Shown here: in pieces, positions 41,814 through 50,682 of the stretch
How the letters are laid out: the number at the start of each line of letters is the position of its first letter
How positions within the stretch are numbered: the first letter of the stretch is position 1
Assembly (NCBI GenBank): GCA_040219025.1
Contig: JAVJTE010000012.1
Span: 62,001-126,000 of the forward strand
DNA: 64,000 nt
Source of the DNA: HT1-32 sp040219025
GTDB lineage: Bacteria > Pseudomonadota > Alphaproteobacteria > Rhodospirillales > HT1-32
Reading direction: 5' to 3'
The notes under the pieces: generated by a model
Seen by the model: the letters and a program-made list of their open reading frames with translations, nothing else
Database searches by the model: none
What the model was told of the DNA's origin: nothing
Made by a program: the position numbers and the translations under genes

Positions 41814-42929
41814 TCAGGCCGCAGATGCGATGTCCGGGCGCATTCGCCCGATCACCCGCATCCAGCCTTCGAAAAATCTTTCGCCATCATCCGGCTGACT
41901 GGTCCAGCCAAAGCTGACCCGGATCGCTGATCTGGCCAGCCCTTCTGCAACACCCATCGCCGACAGGACATGCGATGGCGCAACCTTGCCGGACGAGCAG
42001 GCCGAACCGGAACTGACAGCCAGCCCCTCAAGGTCCAGCGCCATCAGCAGGCGCTCGGCCTCAACGCCGTCGACACCAAAGCAGCATGTCGTCGCCAGCC
42101 GCTCGGCCTCGCGCCCGAATATCTGTACGTCATAGCCTGACTGTAACAGGCGGGTTTCCAGCCGGTTCCGCGCAGCAAGCGCCACCGAAATCCATGCCTG
42201 ACCTTCATCTAATGCCTTAATAGCACCAGACAACCCGCTGATAGTTGAAATGTTTTCGGTTCCAGCCCTCTGTCGGCGCTCCTGCCCGCCGCCACGAATC
42301 AGTGCTCTTATCTGTAATCCGGGCCGCAGGATCAGAGCCCCGATACCGGCGGGCGCACCAAACTTGTGGCCGGAGATCGTCATCATGTCCGCGCCGGTCT
42401 CGGTAAAACTGACCGCCATCTTGCCGACAGCCTGAACCGCATCCACGTGAACCAGCGCTCCCGCATCATGCGCCATCCTGACAACATCGCTGACCGGCTG
42501 AATGACCCCGGTTTCATTGTTCGCCAGCATGACGGAAACAACCGTCTCGCCACCCCGCTCCGCCAGCATTGACGCAAGCTGCGCCAGATCAACGACACCA
42601 TTGCCGTCGACCGGCAGAATTTCAGCTCCGGACCCAGCCGCCGCCAGTACCGAATCATGTTCAGCCGCAGAGACAATCCGTCGCGCACGACCGCAACCGC
42701 GCAGCGCCTGGTTGTTCGCCTCGGTACCGCCCGACGTGAACACAACATCCTGCGCCCGGGCACCGATGAAGCGGCCAGCTACTTCACGGGCGTCCTCGAT
42801 CCGCCGCCGGGCCGCCCTGCCCGCCATATGGATCGACGACGCATTGCCAGTTTCCGAAAGCGCCGCGACGACCGCGTCGCGCGCTTCCGGCCGAACCGGT
42901 GTTGTTGCGTTATGATCGAGATAGATCAC
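41814..42929 (-). CDS. Second cysteine desulfurase, NifS/IscS-like
   Basis: 371 residues, group I desulfurase. It has the start MIYLDHNATTPVRPEARDAV, SGGTEANNQALRG, HVDAVQAVGKMAVSF, the PLP-lysine segment TISGHKFGAPAGIGALI and the catalytic loop SSGSACSSGKVAPSHVLSAM. It sits between iscR and iscS in the same operon, an arrangement found in several alphaproteobacteria. It may serve a different acceptor from IscS or act under iron or oxidative stress. All catalytic residues appear intact, so it is not a decayed copy. Confidence 0.92.
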   Translation of the reverse strand: MIYLDHNATTPVRPEARDAVVAALSETGNASSIHMAGRAARRRIEDAREVAGRFIGARAQDVVFTSGGTEANNQALRGCGRARRIVSAAEHDSVLAAAGSGAEILPVDGNGVVDLAQLASMLAERGGETVVSVMLANNETGVIQPVSDVVRMAHDAGALVHVDAVQAVGKMAVSFTETGADMMTISGHKFGAPAGIGALILRPGLQIRALIRGGGQERRQRAGTENISTISGLSGAIKALDEGQAWISVALAARNRLETRLLQSGYDVQIFGREAERLATTCCFGVDGVEAERLLMALDLEGLAVSSGSACSSGKVAPSHVLSAMGVAEGLARSAIRVSFGWTSQPDDGERFFEGWMRVIGRMRPDIASAA

Positions 42930-42938
42930 CGGATTGCC

Positions 42939-43409
42939 CTATTCCGCTGCCCGCACGCCTTCGCGTGCATCAGCCCCGAGAAAATTGCGCAGTCCCAGCA
43001 CACGACGCTCACAGATATCATCCAGCGAAACCGTGCTCAGGAACGTATAGATCTGATTGCCGAGTTCTTCCCATAAATCGTGGGTGAGACAGCGGCTCTT
43101 GTCCATGTGACAGCCCCGGGGGGAACCGCTTTTACAGCGCGTTGCCCGGATCGGCTCGTCAACGGCCATGATGATGTCCGACACCCGCGTCTGCTCACGT
43201 TCGCGGGCCAGCAGATAACCGCCGCCCGGTCCGCGAACGCTGGCGACCAGACCGTCGCGGCGCAGCTTGCCAAACAACTGTTCCAGATAGGACAGCGAGA
43301 TTTCCTGGCGCTCTGCGATATCCGCGAGCGACACAGGTTTTCCGCGGCTGTGGGTCGCGAGATCCACCATCGCCATCACCGCATAGCGGCCTTTTGTCGA
43401 AAGTTTCAT
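42939..43409 (-). CDS. iscR: Iron-sulfur-sensing Rrf2 regulator IscR
   Basis: 156 residues from ATG 43409. The Rrf2 winged helix begins MKLSTKGRYAVMAMVDLA, with LSYLEQLFGKLRRDGLVAS. The three cluster cysteines are in CKSGSPRGCHMDKSRC, and a histidine follows in CLTHDLW. With its 2Fe-2S cluster it represses the isc operon. A type-1-like site is seen on the operon promoter upstream of cysE. Confidence 0.94.
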   Translation of the reverse strand: MKLSTKGRYAVMAMVDLATHSRGKPVSLADIAERQEISLSYLEQLFGKLRRDGLVASVRGPGGGYLLAREREQTRVSDIIMAVDEPIRATRCKSGSPRGCHMDKSRCLTHDLWEELGNQIYTFLSTVSLDDICERRVLGLRNFLGADAREGVRAAE

Positions 43410-43432
43410 GTCACTTACCTGCATTCAATCCG

Positions 43433-44137
43433 TTATGAGCGGTTTGCCGCACGCGGCTCTTCAGGCCGGTCTGCGGCATCACGCCGTTCAAGTTCATTCT
43501 CCAGTTCTGCAACGCGGGCAGATGTCGTCTGCAGTTCGCGGCGCAGGTCTTCAATCGCCCGGACAACCGGATCCGGAATATCACCGGTTGGCGTACCGTA
43601 GGCCTGGAACGATTCATCGCGTGCCTTCATCACCTGACGAGCCGGAATGCCGACCATTGACGCCCCGGCAGGGACATCCCTGAGGACAACCGCATTCGCA
43701 CCAATTCGGGCGCAGCGACCGACGGTCAGCGGGCCAAGAATCTGCGCACCCGCCCCGACAATGACACCGTCTTCCAGTGTCGGGTGCCGCTTGCCGGCAT
43801 TCAGCTTCACCCCGCCCAGCGTGACACCCTGATAGAGCGTAACATCATCACCGATCTCGGCAGTCTCGCCGATGACCACCCCGGTTGCATGGTCTATGAA
43901 GAAACGCCGGCCAATCTTTGCACCCGGATGAATTTCCACCTGCGAAACAAGCTTCGCAAAATGCGACAAAACCCGTGCCAGCAAGTGAAACCGCGCATTC
44001 CAGAGCATGTGAGTCACACGATAGATCAGAGTCGCGTGCAGCCCGGGATAACAGAGAATAACCTCCAGAACCGACCGGGCGGCGGGGTCACGATCCCGAA
44101 TTGACCTGATATCCTCACGGATTACCTTGAAAAACAT
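43433..44137 (-). CDS. cysE: Serine O-acetyltransferase CysE
   Basis: 234 residues from ATG 44137 (an alternative Met at 44182 adds 15). It opens MFFKVIREDIRSIRDRDPAA and carries the left-handed beta-helix hexapeptide repeats (IHPGAKIGRRFFIDHATGVV, IGETAEIGDDVTLYQGVTLG), with the catalytic histidines in those segments. It makes O-acetylserine, the precursor of cysteine, the sulfur donor for the desulfurases encoded next. A C-terminal extension of about 50 charged, possibly coiled-coil residues follows the repeat domain. First gene of the isc operon. Confidence 0.93.
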   Translation of the reverse strand: MFFKVIREDIRSIRDRDPAARSVLEVILCYPGLHATLIYRVTHMLWNARFHLLARVLSHFAKLVSQVEIHPGAKIGRRFFIDHATGVVIGETAEIGDDVTLYQGVTLGGVKLNAGKRHPTLEDGVIVGAGAQILGPLTVGRCARIGANAVVLRDVPAGASMVGIPARQVMKARDESFQAYGTPTGDIPDPVVRAIEDLRRELQTTSARVAELENELERRDAADRPEEPRAANRS

Positions 44138-44219
44138 GGCTCTCGTCGCGTAATTAATCGCTTCGCCGGGCGCGATGGCCAATCCGTTGGTTCAGACATT
44201 TGCCCCGTCGACTATCGGG

Positions 44220-44252
44220 TATATAGGATACCCTACTAAATTGGTCAAGAAT
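44220..44252 (-). promoter_or_regulatory. isc operon promoter with type-1 IscR site
   Basis: Minus strand: -35 TTGACC (complement of 44243-44248), a 17-bp spacer and -10 TATATA (44220-44225). A 25-bp stretch at 44228-44252 agrees at 22 of 25 positions with the E. coli type-1 IscR consensus as I know it (TTGAC ... TAG..GGGTAT core). It covers the -35 box and spacer, so cluster-loaded IscR should block transcription of cysE-iscR-iscS and the genes after them. Confidence 0.65.
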
Positions 44253-44344
44253 ACGGACATCATATTCGGTATGCCTGATAGCCTCTATTTTTCAATTCCT
44301 ACAAAAGTGATGGGTTAATCCCTTCCCCAAGAGAGCCGTAACCT

Positions 44345-44989
44345 ATGCCTGAAGTTATTTTCAACGGTCCGGAAGGACGCCTCGAAGGCCGATACAGCCA
44401 CGGCAAGACGGAAAATGCGCCGATTGCGCTGGTCCTGCATCCGCATCCGCAACATGGCGGAACGATGAATAACAAGATTGTTTACAATCTGTATCACTCC
44501 TTCGTGAATCGCGGCTTTTCGACACTGCGTTTCAACTTCCGCGGCGTCGGTCGCTCACAGGGCGGCTATGATGACGGGCAGGGCGAACTCTCTGATGCCG
44601 CGTCGGCACTGGACTGGCTGCAGACCATCAACCCGAATGCCTCGGATTGCTGGATCGGCGGGTTCTCCTTCGGTGCCTGGATTGCCATGCAACTGCTGAT
44701 GCGTCGTCCGGAAATCTCCGGCTTTGTCTCCATCGCCCCGCCGGCGAACATGTTCGACTTCTCGTTCCTCGCTCCCTGCCCGTCATCTGGCCTGATCCTG
44801 CATGGCGACAATGACGAGGTTGTGCCGGAAGCCGCCGTTGCCAAGCTGGCGCAGAAGCTGAAGACGCAAAAGAATATCGTTGTAGATTACGATGTCGTCG
44901 GTGGTGCGGGCCACTTCTTCACCGAACAGTTCGATGACCTGAACGAACGTGTCGGGACCTATCTGGACGGCAGGCTCGGCCTCGGCTGA
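44345..44989 (+). CDS. Alpha/beta hydrolase, YtfL/CinH-like small hydrolase
   Basis: 214 residues. It opens MPEVIFNGPEGRLEGRY, then ALVLHPHPQHGGTMNNKIVY (oxyanion region), FNFRGVGRSQG, the nucleophile-elbow GFSFGAWIAMQL with serine, the acid in LHGDNDEVVPE and the histidine in GAGHFFTEQFDDL. The family is widespread in proteobacteria, and in some alphaproteobacteria it lies within the isc/suf region. Here it is divergent from the isc operon, sharing its upstream region. Substrate unknown; the subfamily name is uncertain. Confidence 0.85.
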   Translation: MPEVIFNGPEGRLEGRYSHGKTENAPIALVLHPHPQHGGTMNNKIVYNLYHSFVNRGFSTLRFNFRGVGRSQGGYDDGQGELSDAASALDWLQTINPNASDCWIGGFSFGAWIAMQLLMRRPEISGFVSIAPPANMFDFSFLAPCPSSGLILHGDNDEVVPEAAVAKLAQKLKTQKNIVVDYDVVGGAGHFFTEQFDDLNERVGTYLDGRLGLG

Positions 44990-44992
44990 GGC

Positions 44993-46069
44993 CTAGGGTC
45001 TGCGCGAGATCGCCAGTCGACCGCCGGTCAGTGGCTGTGGCACCCCCGTGGTGCCCGGAAAACTGATCGGCAGTCCCTCCAGATGACGCACGGCCATATA
45101 GGCGAAGGCCTGAGCCTCCAGCACATCCCCCTGCCAGCGCACCGCTTCACAGGGTTGCACATCGGCATTCAGTCGCCGGCGCAGCTCGGACATCAGAAAA
45201 CGGTTATGCCGGCCACCACCACAGACCAGCCATATTTCCGGCGGTTCCGGCAGATGGCGGGCTGCCCAGGCCACACAGGCCGCAGAAAACGCCGTCAGCG
45301 TTGCCGCCCCGTCAGCAGGGTTTAACCCGGCAACAAAGTCGCCACTGAAATCATACCGGTCGAGTGATTTCGGCGGCAGCTGTGCAAACCACGGATTGTC
45401 GAGCTGCGTCTCAATCAGCGCCTCATGTACATTGCCTGTTACAGCAAGCGCCCCGTTTTTATCATATGAATCACCGGTTTTCTGGACCAACCAGTCATCA
45501 ACCAGCGCATTGGCCGGCCCTGTATCAAAAGCCAGCATGGCGTCACCCTCCCCAATCCAGGTGACATTGCCGACACCGCCAAGGTTCAGCACGGCGACCG
45601 GGTGACGACCCAGATTTCTTGCCAGTGCCTGATGCAGTACCGGCGCAAGCGGTGCCCCCTCACCGCCTTGCGCAACATCGTTGCTGCGAAAATCAAAAAC
45701 CACATCAGTCCCGGTTTTTTCCGCCAGCAGAGCGCCATCGCCGATTTGCCAGGTCCGGCCCTTGTGCGGTTCATGCAAAATGGTCTGGCCATGAAATCCG
45801 ATCACATCAACCGGACCGGTCTGCTGCACCAGCAACCCGACCGCCTCTGCATGAGCCAGGGTGACATCCCGTTCGACCTCTTCGACCGGGCCCTTTCCGC
45901 CAAGAACGGAGCGAATACGCTGCTTCAGCTCAGTGCGATAGGGAACCATCAGATGCGGGCCGAACAGGCGGATCATCTCGCCATTGGTTTCCAGCAACGC
46001 CGCATCGATACCATCCATTGATGTACCGCTCATCAGACCGATCACCCGCCGCATGGGCCGTTGAGACAT
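44993..46069 (-). CDS. anmK: Anhydro-N-acetylmuramic acid kinase
   Basis: 358 residues. Signature VIGLMSGTSMDGIDAALLET at the start, GFHGQTILHEPHKGRTWQIG, VLNLGGVGNVTWIG, FDTGPANALVDDWL and LVCGGGRHN. It phosphorylates and opens 1,6-anhydro-MurNAc in peptidoglycan recycling. It is divergent from tyrS, the common pairing in alphaproteobacteria. Confidence 0.95.
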   Translation of the reverse strand: MSQRPMRRVIGLMSGTSMDGIDAALLETNGEMIRLFGPHLMVPYRTELKQRIRSVLGGKGPVEEVERDVTLAHAEAVGLLVQQTGPVDVIGFHGQTILHEPHKGRTWQIGDGALLAEKTGTDVVFDFRSNDVAQGGEGAPLAPVLHQALARNLGRHPVAVLNLGGVGNVTWIGEGDAMLAFDTGPANALVDDWLVQKTGDSYDKNGALAVTGNVHEALIETQLDNPWFAQLPPKSLDRYDFSGDFVAGLNPADGAATLTAFSAACVAWAARHLPEPPEIWLVCGGGRHNRFLMSELRRRLNADVQPCEAVRWQGDVLEAQAFAYMAVRHLEGLPISFPGTTGVPQPLTGGRLAISRRP

Positions 46070-46153
46070 TTCAACCTCCGCATTGTCCCGCTCAAGGGGC
46101 TGTGATAGATCATCGCCCCTTCATCCGGAAACAGTAATCAGAAAAGACTAATC

Positions 46154-47401
46154 ATGTCTGAGCCGAAATCCGATTTTCTCCGCCTCATCATTGAGCGCGG
46201 ATATCTGCATCAGTGCACCGATCTCGACGCGCTCGACGAGCAAATCCTGAATGGCCGGATATCAGCCTATGTTGGCTATGACGCAACCGGCGACAGCCTG
46301 CATGTCGGACATCTGGTCTCCATCATGATGCTGCACTGGATGCAGCATTTCGGCCACCGTCCGATCACCCTGATGGGTGGCGGCACCACCAAGGTCGGCG
46401 ACCCCAGCGGCAAGGACGAAACCCGCAAGATGCTGACCGATGATGATATCACGGCCAATATCGCCAGCATAAGACGCACCTTCGAGAACGTCCTGACCTA
46501 TGGCGAGGATGACGCCATCATGGTCAATAATGCCGACTGGTTGGACAAGCTGGAATATATCTCGTTCCTGCGTGATGTCGGTCCGCATTTCACCATCAAT
46601 CGCATGCTGACATTTGATTCGGTCAAGCTGCGGCTGGACCGCGAGCAACCTCTGACCTTCCTTGAATTCAACTACATGATCCTGCAGGCCTATGACTTCA
46701 TGGAACTGTCGCGCCGCTATGGCTGCCTGTTGCAGATGGGCGGGTCAGACCAGTGGGGCAATATCATCAACGGCGTCGAACTGACCCGCCGTATCACGGC
46801 GAAACAGGTATTCGGCCTGACCACGCCACTGATCACCACGGCCTCCGGCGCGAAGATGGGCAAAACTGCGGCAGGCGCCGTCTGGCTGAATGAAGACCGG
46901 CTTTCAAATTTTGATTACTGGCAGTTCTGGCGAAATACCGAAGATGCCGATGTCTCCCGTTTCCTGAAACTGTTCACCCTGCTGCCGATGGATGAAATCA
47001 ACCGGCTGTCGAAACTCGAAGGGCAGGAACTGAACGAGGCGAAGAAAATTCTCGCCACCGAAGCCACGGCTGTCATCCGCGGGCGTGCCGCCGCCGGGGA
47101 AGCGGCAGAGGCTGCGCGCAAGACCTTTGAGGAAGGCCAGTCCGCTGAAGGGCTGCCGACCGTTGACGTGCCCGCCGCAGACCTGAAAGCAGGGATCCCG
47201 GCTTTCAGCCTGTTCCAGATTGCCGGTCTGGCATCTTCCGGAGGCGAGGCCCGCCGTCTGGTCCGGGGTGGCGGCGCACGACTGAATGATATTCAGATCA
47301 CGGACGAGAATCAGATGATCAGTGCCGGGGATGCTGTTCAGGGCGGTACAATCAAACTGTCAGCCGGGAAAAAGCGCCACATTCTGGTGCGACCGGTATA
47401 A
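46154..47401 (+). CDS. tyrS: Tyrosyl-tRNA synthetase
   Basis: 415 residues. Class I synthetase with the HIGH-like HVGHLVSIMML, tyrosine-pocket QAYDFMELSRRYGCLLQMGG, SDQWGNI, and KMGKT (in SGAKMGKTAAG) as the KMSKS motif. The C-terminal S4-like RNA-binding domain spans about 345-415. It charges tRNA-Tyr. Its stop is 11 bp from the convergent AsmA-like gene. Confidence 0.96.
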   Translation: MSEPKSDFLRLIIERGYLHQCTDLDALDEQILNGRISAYVGYDATGDSLHVGHLVSIMMLHWMQHFGHRPITLMGGGTTKVGDPSGKDETRKMLTDDDITANIASIRRTFENVLTYGEDDAIMVNNADWLDKLEYISFLRDVGPHFTINRMLTFDSVKLRLDREQPLTFLEFNYMILQAYDFMELSRRYGCLLQMGGSDQWGNIINGVELTRRITAKQVFGLTTPLITTASGAKMGKTAAGAVWLNEDRLSNFDYWQFWRNTEDADVSRFLKLFTLLPMDEINRLSKLEGQELNEAKKILATEATAVIRGRAAAGEAAEAARKTFEEGQSAEGLPTVDVPAADLKAGIPAFSLFQIAGLASSGGEARRLVRGGGARLNDIQITDENQMISAGDAVQGGTIKLSAGKKRHILVRPV

Positions 47402-47412
47402 GCCCGGAGCTG

Positions 47413-50400
47413 CTATCGGTTATCCTGTGGCGCGCCGGTTGCCGGTTTGCGGGTGTTGCCGCTGCCGGGAACAGCACCGGCACCGTCAAACAGATCAAAA
47501 AACTTGCGCAGGAAGCCCGGCGCAAGGGCAGATATCGGATTGACGGACGGGTTCGGGTCATAGAGCGGGCCGGTCAGGCTGTAGTTCGCCGCGAACACGC
47601 CACCGCCCTTCTCCCCCGTCAGGATCTCGCCGATCAGCGGGATTCTTCCGATCAGGCTGTTCAGCGCATAAGCGGGGACAATCGTCCCGGAAATGTCGAC
47701 ACGGTCCTTGCTGATGTCGACCGTACCATTCGCCGACAGGCCGATTTCGCTCCCGAAAGCGCGGGCATCATCAATCTCGACAAGCTGATCGCTGATCGTG
47801 AACGGCACCTGCATACGGGCAAAATTGATCCCTTCACCCTGCGCCATATTGATAAGCCCGGCGACCGACGGCGCGCTCAGCAAACGGGCAAATGTTGGCG
47901 CATTTACAATCTGGAACTCCTGAATTTCAGCCCCGCCACTGACTTTCAGCACTTCTGATTCATCGATATTTGCAGCAATCTTCAACCGCCCCCCCTGCAT
48001 ATCCCGATAGAACCCCAGAACCCGCAGGGTTGCACCGGCATCATCACTGATGATCTCCAGTCGCCGGCCGTTCCGGACAGGGGTCAGGACCAGCCGGGTC
48101 GTCTTCCCGTCACCGACAAGTCCCTGCAGATCGGCCGTCTCCCAGCGGAAAGAACTGCGTGACGCAAACCCGCGAACCTGTTCGACACTGCGTTCCGGCG
48201 ACAGCCAGAGACGGTCTATCTCGGCTGAGATCCGCAAGGGCACCAGACTGCCTCGCTCGCCGGGCTGGTCCGGGGCAGATGCGACGGCGGTCGTCGTCTC
48301 TCCCGTATCCTCATCACCGCCAATAATTGTTGCGGCATCAAATGACGGGCCGGATACGGCAATATCAAATCCGCCATCTGCCGCAGCCACCACGTTTGCG
48401 GTGACATCGGTCTCCCCGAAACGGATTTTAGAGAATTCGATCCGGTTGGGTTTCGTCCCCGCTTCATTGAAGGCAACCCGTCCTTCCGCTTCGATACCCG
48501 CACCCTCAAAATCGAATGACTGAATGGCACCCAGACGGCCATCGACAAAGACCAGGGTTGCCCGGGCTTTCCCTCCAACGCCCGCCCCTTTCGACCAGCC
48601 GAAGCCGGGCAATGACATGACGGCACCACGCAGGTCGAGCTCCGCATTCAGGGCACCCCTGCCGCCATCCAGTTCGGTAAAGACAATGTCCGCATCAACC
48701 GGGCCTTCCAGAAACGGCGCCGTGAAGGGGGGAAAGTCGAGACCGAATTCCTTCCGGCTTGCGGCGTCGATTTCCGCCTGCACCTTGTATTGCCAGCGAA
48801 ATGGCGCCTGATCGGTGAAGTATCGTGTCGTCGCCAGGGTAATCGGTACCGGGCCCAGCAGGCCGGTGCCTTCAATCAGCATGCGCTGCTTGTTCACATC
48901 AAGGTCCAGATCGGCCCCGCGGATGCCAAGATTGGCCACCAGTCCGGGAAGCGCCACCCCCGTCAGGTCTGCCTTTGCGGTTATGTCGACTTCACGAAGC
49001 CTGAGCGCCTGCTTCGCCGGAAAATCTATCGCCAGATCAACTGACGCCTCCCCTGATGCCTTTGCCGGGTCCAGTCCCAGTTCGGACGCATAGCCCAGCG
49101 GTTTGCTGTCGAGCAGATGCAGGGCCTGGTCCAGCGGCCCGTGCAGACGGACATCGATATCCGTGTCCGGATATTCCTGATCAAGACCGGTAAAAAGAAC
49201 CCGGCCCTCGTCGACCTTCAGTTTGTCGATATGTCCGGTATGCAGGGCAATATCAAAGGTTGTCAGATCGAAATCTGCCCGTCCGTCAACATTCTGAACC
49301 CGGGGCATTCCCTCAAGATAGCCAACTGTAAAATCCCTGAGGTCAAGGAAACCCTTCATGTCACCGAGTGCGAGCTCTCCATCCTGAAGCGTACCCTGAA
49401 GACTCAGATTTGCTGTCGTTACCATTCCGTCTGACAGGTTTTTTTCAACCCAGTCACGCACCAGAATACCGATTGTCGCCGGCCAGAGTTCATTGAACCG
49501 GTTGTTCGGGATCTCCCGTCCGGCAACATTCCCCGCGAACGAGATATTCCCCGACCGGAGCCCCAGAGCCCGTAACCCGAGGGCTGCACTGGCCCCCTCT
49601 GAAACGACGGACAGTTCATCAACAACCAGAATATCGAGACCTTCAATGGCCCGGCCACGCAGGGTGATCTGGTCAAGGTCAAAGCTGTGATAGACCGGGT
49701 CATACAGTGTCAGATTGCCCTTGCCGGTCTGGACATCAAAACCGGCCGAGCGGAACGCGCCGTCAAGACCAACCGACAGGGTGAGCGTGCCTGCTGCCGA
49801 CATGTCGGAAGACCCGAAATCGGCGGCGGCGCTCCAGATATCCTGCAGACCGCCGATCCGCGCGTTCGAGAAACCGACGACCAGGTCAAGCAATTCGGTT
49901 TCAGCCTGATAGCTGCCGACAATATCAATTATCGCCGGCTCTCCCTGCAGGCCGATTGTTGTCGATATCTGAATTTCCAGGCCACTGGGGCTGCGCTGCA
50001 GCAGGATATCACTGTCAGGGATGCTCAGGGACAGTGCCAGTGACGGATCATTGATCTGCAGATCCGCATCCCGGATGGCAAGTTCGGTCAAATGGCCAAG
50101 TGGCCGGCTTCGGTCCGGCGTATCCAGCAGTTCATCGATCAGCCGTCTGGTCAGCTCGGACGAGGTCGGCTCAATTTCCGCTGCACGGCCAAAATCCAGT
50201 TCATAGCCGGATTTTGCCACGCGATTCAGACGGACAACCGGCCCGTTGATCAGAATTCTTCGCGGTGCAATCATGCCCCGCAACAGGGCCGGGCCACTTA
50301 TCTCGATCGCGAGGCTCGGCACCGTCGCAATCACCTCCCCTTCGGAATCGATCCCCTGTACATCAGTTGCCGTCAGGTCCAGTGGCCGGTCCCAGCCGCC

Positions 50401-50601
50401 CCAGCGCAACTCTGTTGCACCGATATTAATCCGGTAGCTGCCGTCTTCCGGGGTCAGTGCGTCTTCGACATAGGGCGTCAGAAAGTGTAACTCGACCGGA
50501 CCGGAACTCAGTCGCCAGGCCGCAAGCATCAACAGCACGAAAAAACCTGCGCCTATCGCACCGGTGATACGGATCAGCCTGTGTGTCGCCCGAATGATCA
50601 A
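47413..50601 (-). CDS. AsmA/YhdP-like envelope protein (DUF3971-type)
   Basis: 1062 residues from a TTG at 50601 with GGAAG six bases before it. One N-terminal membrane segment (AIGAGFFVLLMLAAWRLSSG) anchors a very long periplasmic part dominated by beta-rich repeats (VELHFLTPYVEDALTPEDG, LDLTATDVQGIDSEGEV). Its C-terminal AsmA-like region (NGTVDISKDRVDISGTIVPA, IPLIGEILTGEKGGGVFAAN) is the clearest family mark. AsmA-like proteins are thought to bridge the periplasm for phospholipid transport. The frame is open to 50865, but that part overlaps glnE and is not family-like; ATG 50676 is an alternative. Divergent from glnE. Confidence 0.83.
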   Translation of the reverse strand: MIIRATHRLIRITGAIGAGFFVLLMLAAWRLSSGPVELHFLTPYVEDALTPEDGSYRINIGATELRWGGWDRPLDLTATDVQGIDSEGEVIATVPSLAIEISGPALLRGMIAPRRILINGPVVRLNRVAKSGYELDFGRAAEIEPTSSELTRRLIDELLDTPDRSRPLGHLTELAIRDADLQINDPSLALSLSIPDSDILLQRSPSGLEIQISTTIGLQGEPAIIDIVGSYQAETELLDLVVGFSNARIGGLQDIWSAAADFGSSDMSAAGTLTLSVGLDGAFRSAGFDVQTGKGNLTLYDPVYHSFDLDQITLRGRAIEGLDILVVDELSVVSEGASAALGLRALGLRSGNISFAGNVAGREIPNNRFNELWPATIGILVRDWVEKNLSDGMVTTANLSLQGTLQDGELALGDMKGFLDLRDFTVGYLEGMPRVQNVDGRADFDLTTFDIALHTGHIDKLKVDEGRVLFTGLDQEYPDTDIDVRLHGPLDQALHLLDSKPLGYASELGLDPAKASGEASVDLAIDFPAKQALRLREVDITAKADLTGVALPGLVANLGIRGADLDLDVNKQRMLIEGTGLLGPVPITLATTRYFTDQAPFRWQYKVQAEIDAASRKEFGLDFPPFTAPFLEGPVDADIVFTELDGGRGALNAELDLRGAVMSLPGFGWSKGAGVGGKARATLVFVDGRLGAIQSFDFEGAGIEAEGRVAFNEAGTKPNRIEFSKIRFGETDVTANVVAAADGGFDIAVSGPSFDAATIIGGDEDTGETTTAVASAPDQPGERGSLVPLRISAEIDRLWLSPERSVEQVRGFASRSSFRWETADLQGLVGDGKTTRLVLTPVRNGRRLEIISDDAGATLRVLGFYRDMQGGRLKIAANIDESEVLKVSGGAEIQEFQIVNAPTFARLLSAPSVAGLINMAQGEGINFARMQVPFTISDQLVEIDDARAFGSEIGLSANGTVDISKDRVDISGTIVPAYALNSLIGRIPLIGEILTGEKGGGVFAANYSLTGPLYDPNPSVNPISALAPGFLRKFFDLFDGAGAVPGSGNTRKPATGAPQDNR

Positions 50602-50682
50602 GGATGTCTTCCAGCGCTTCGTTTCTTGACCAGAATAGATGCATCCCACAAGGTCGAAAAAACAACCGGAAACCTGCATAAA

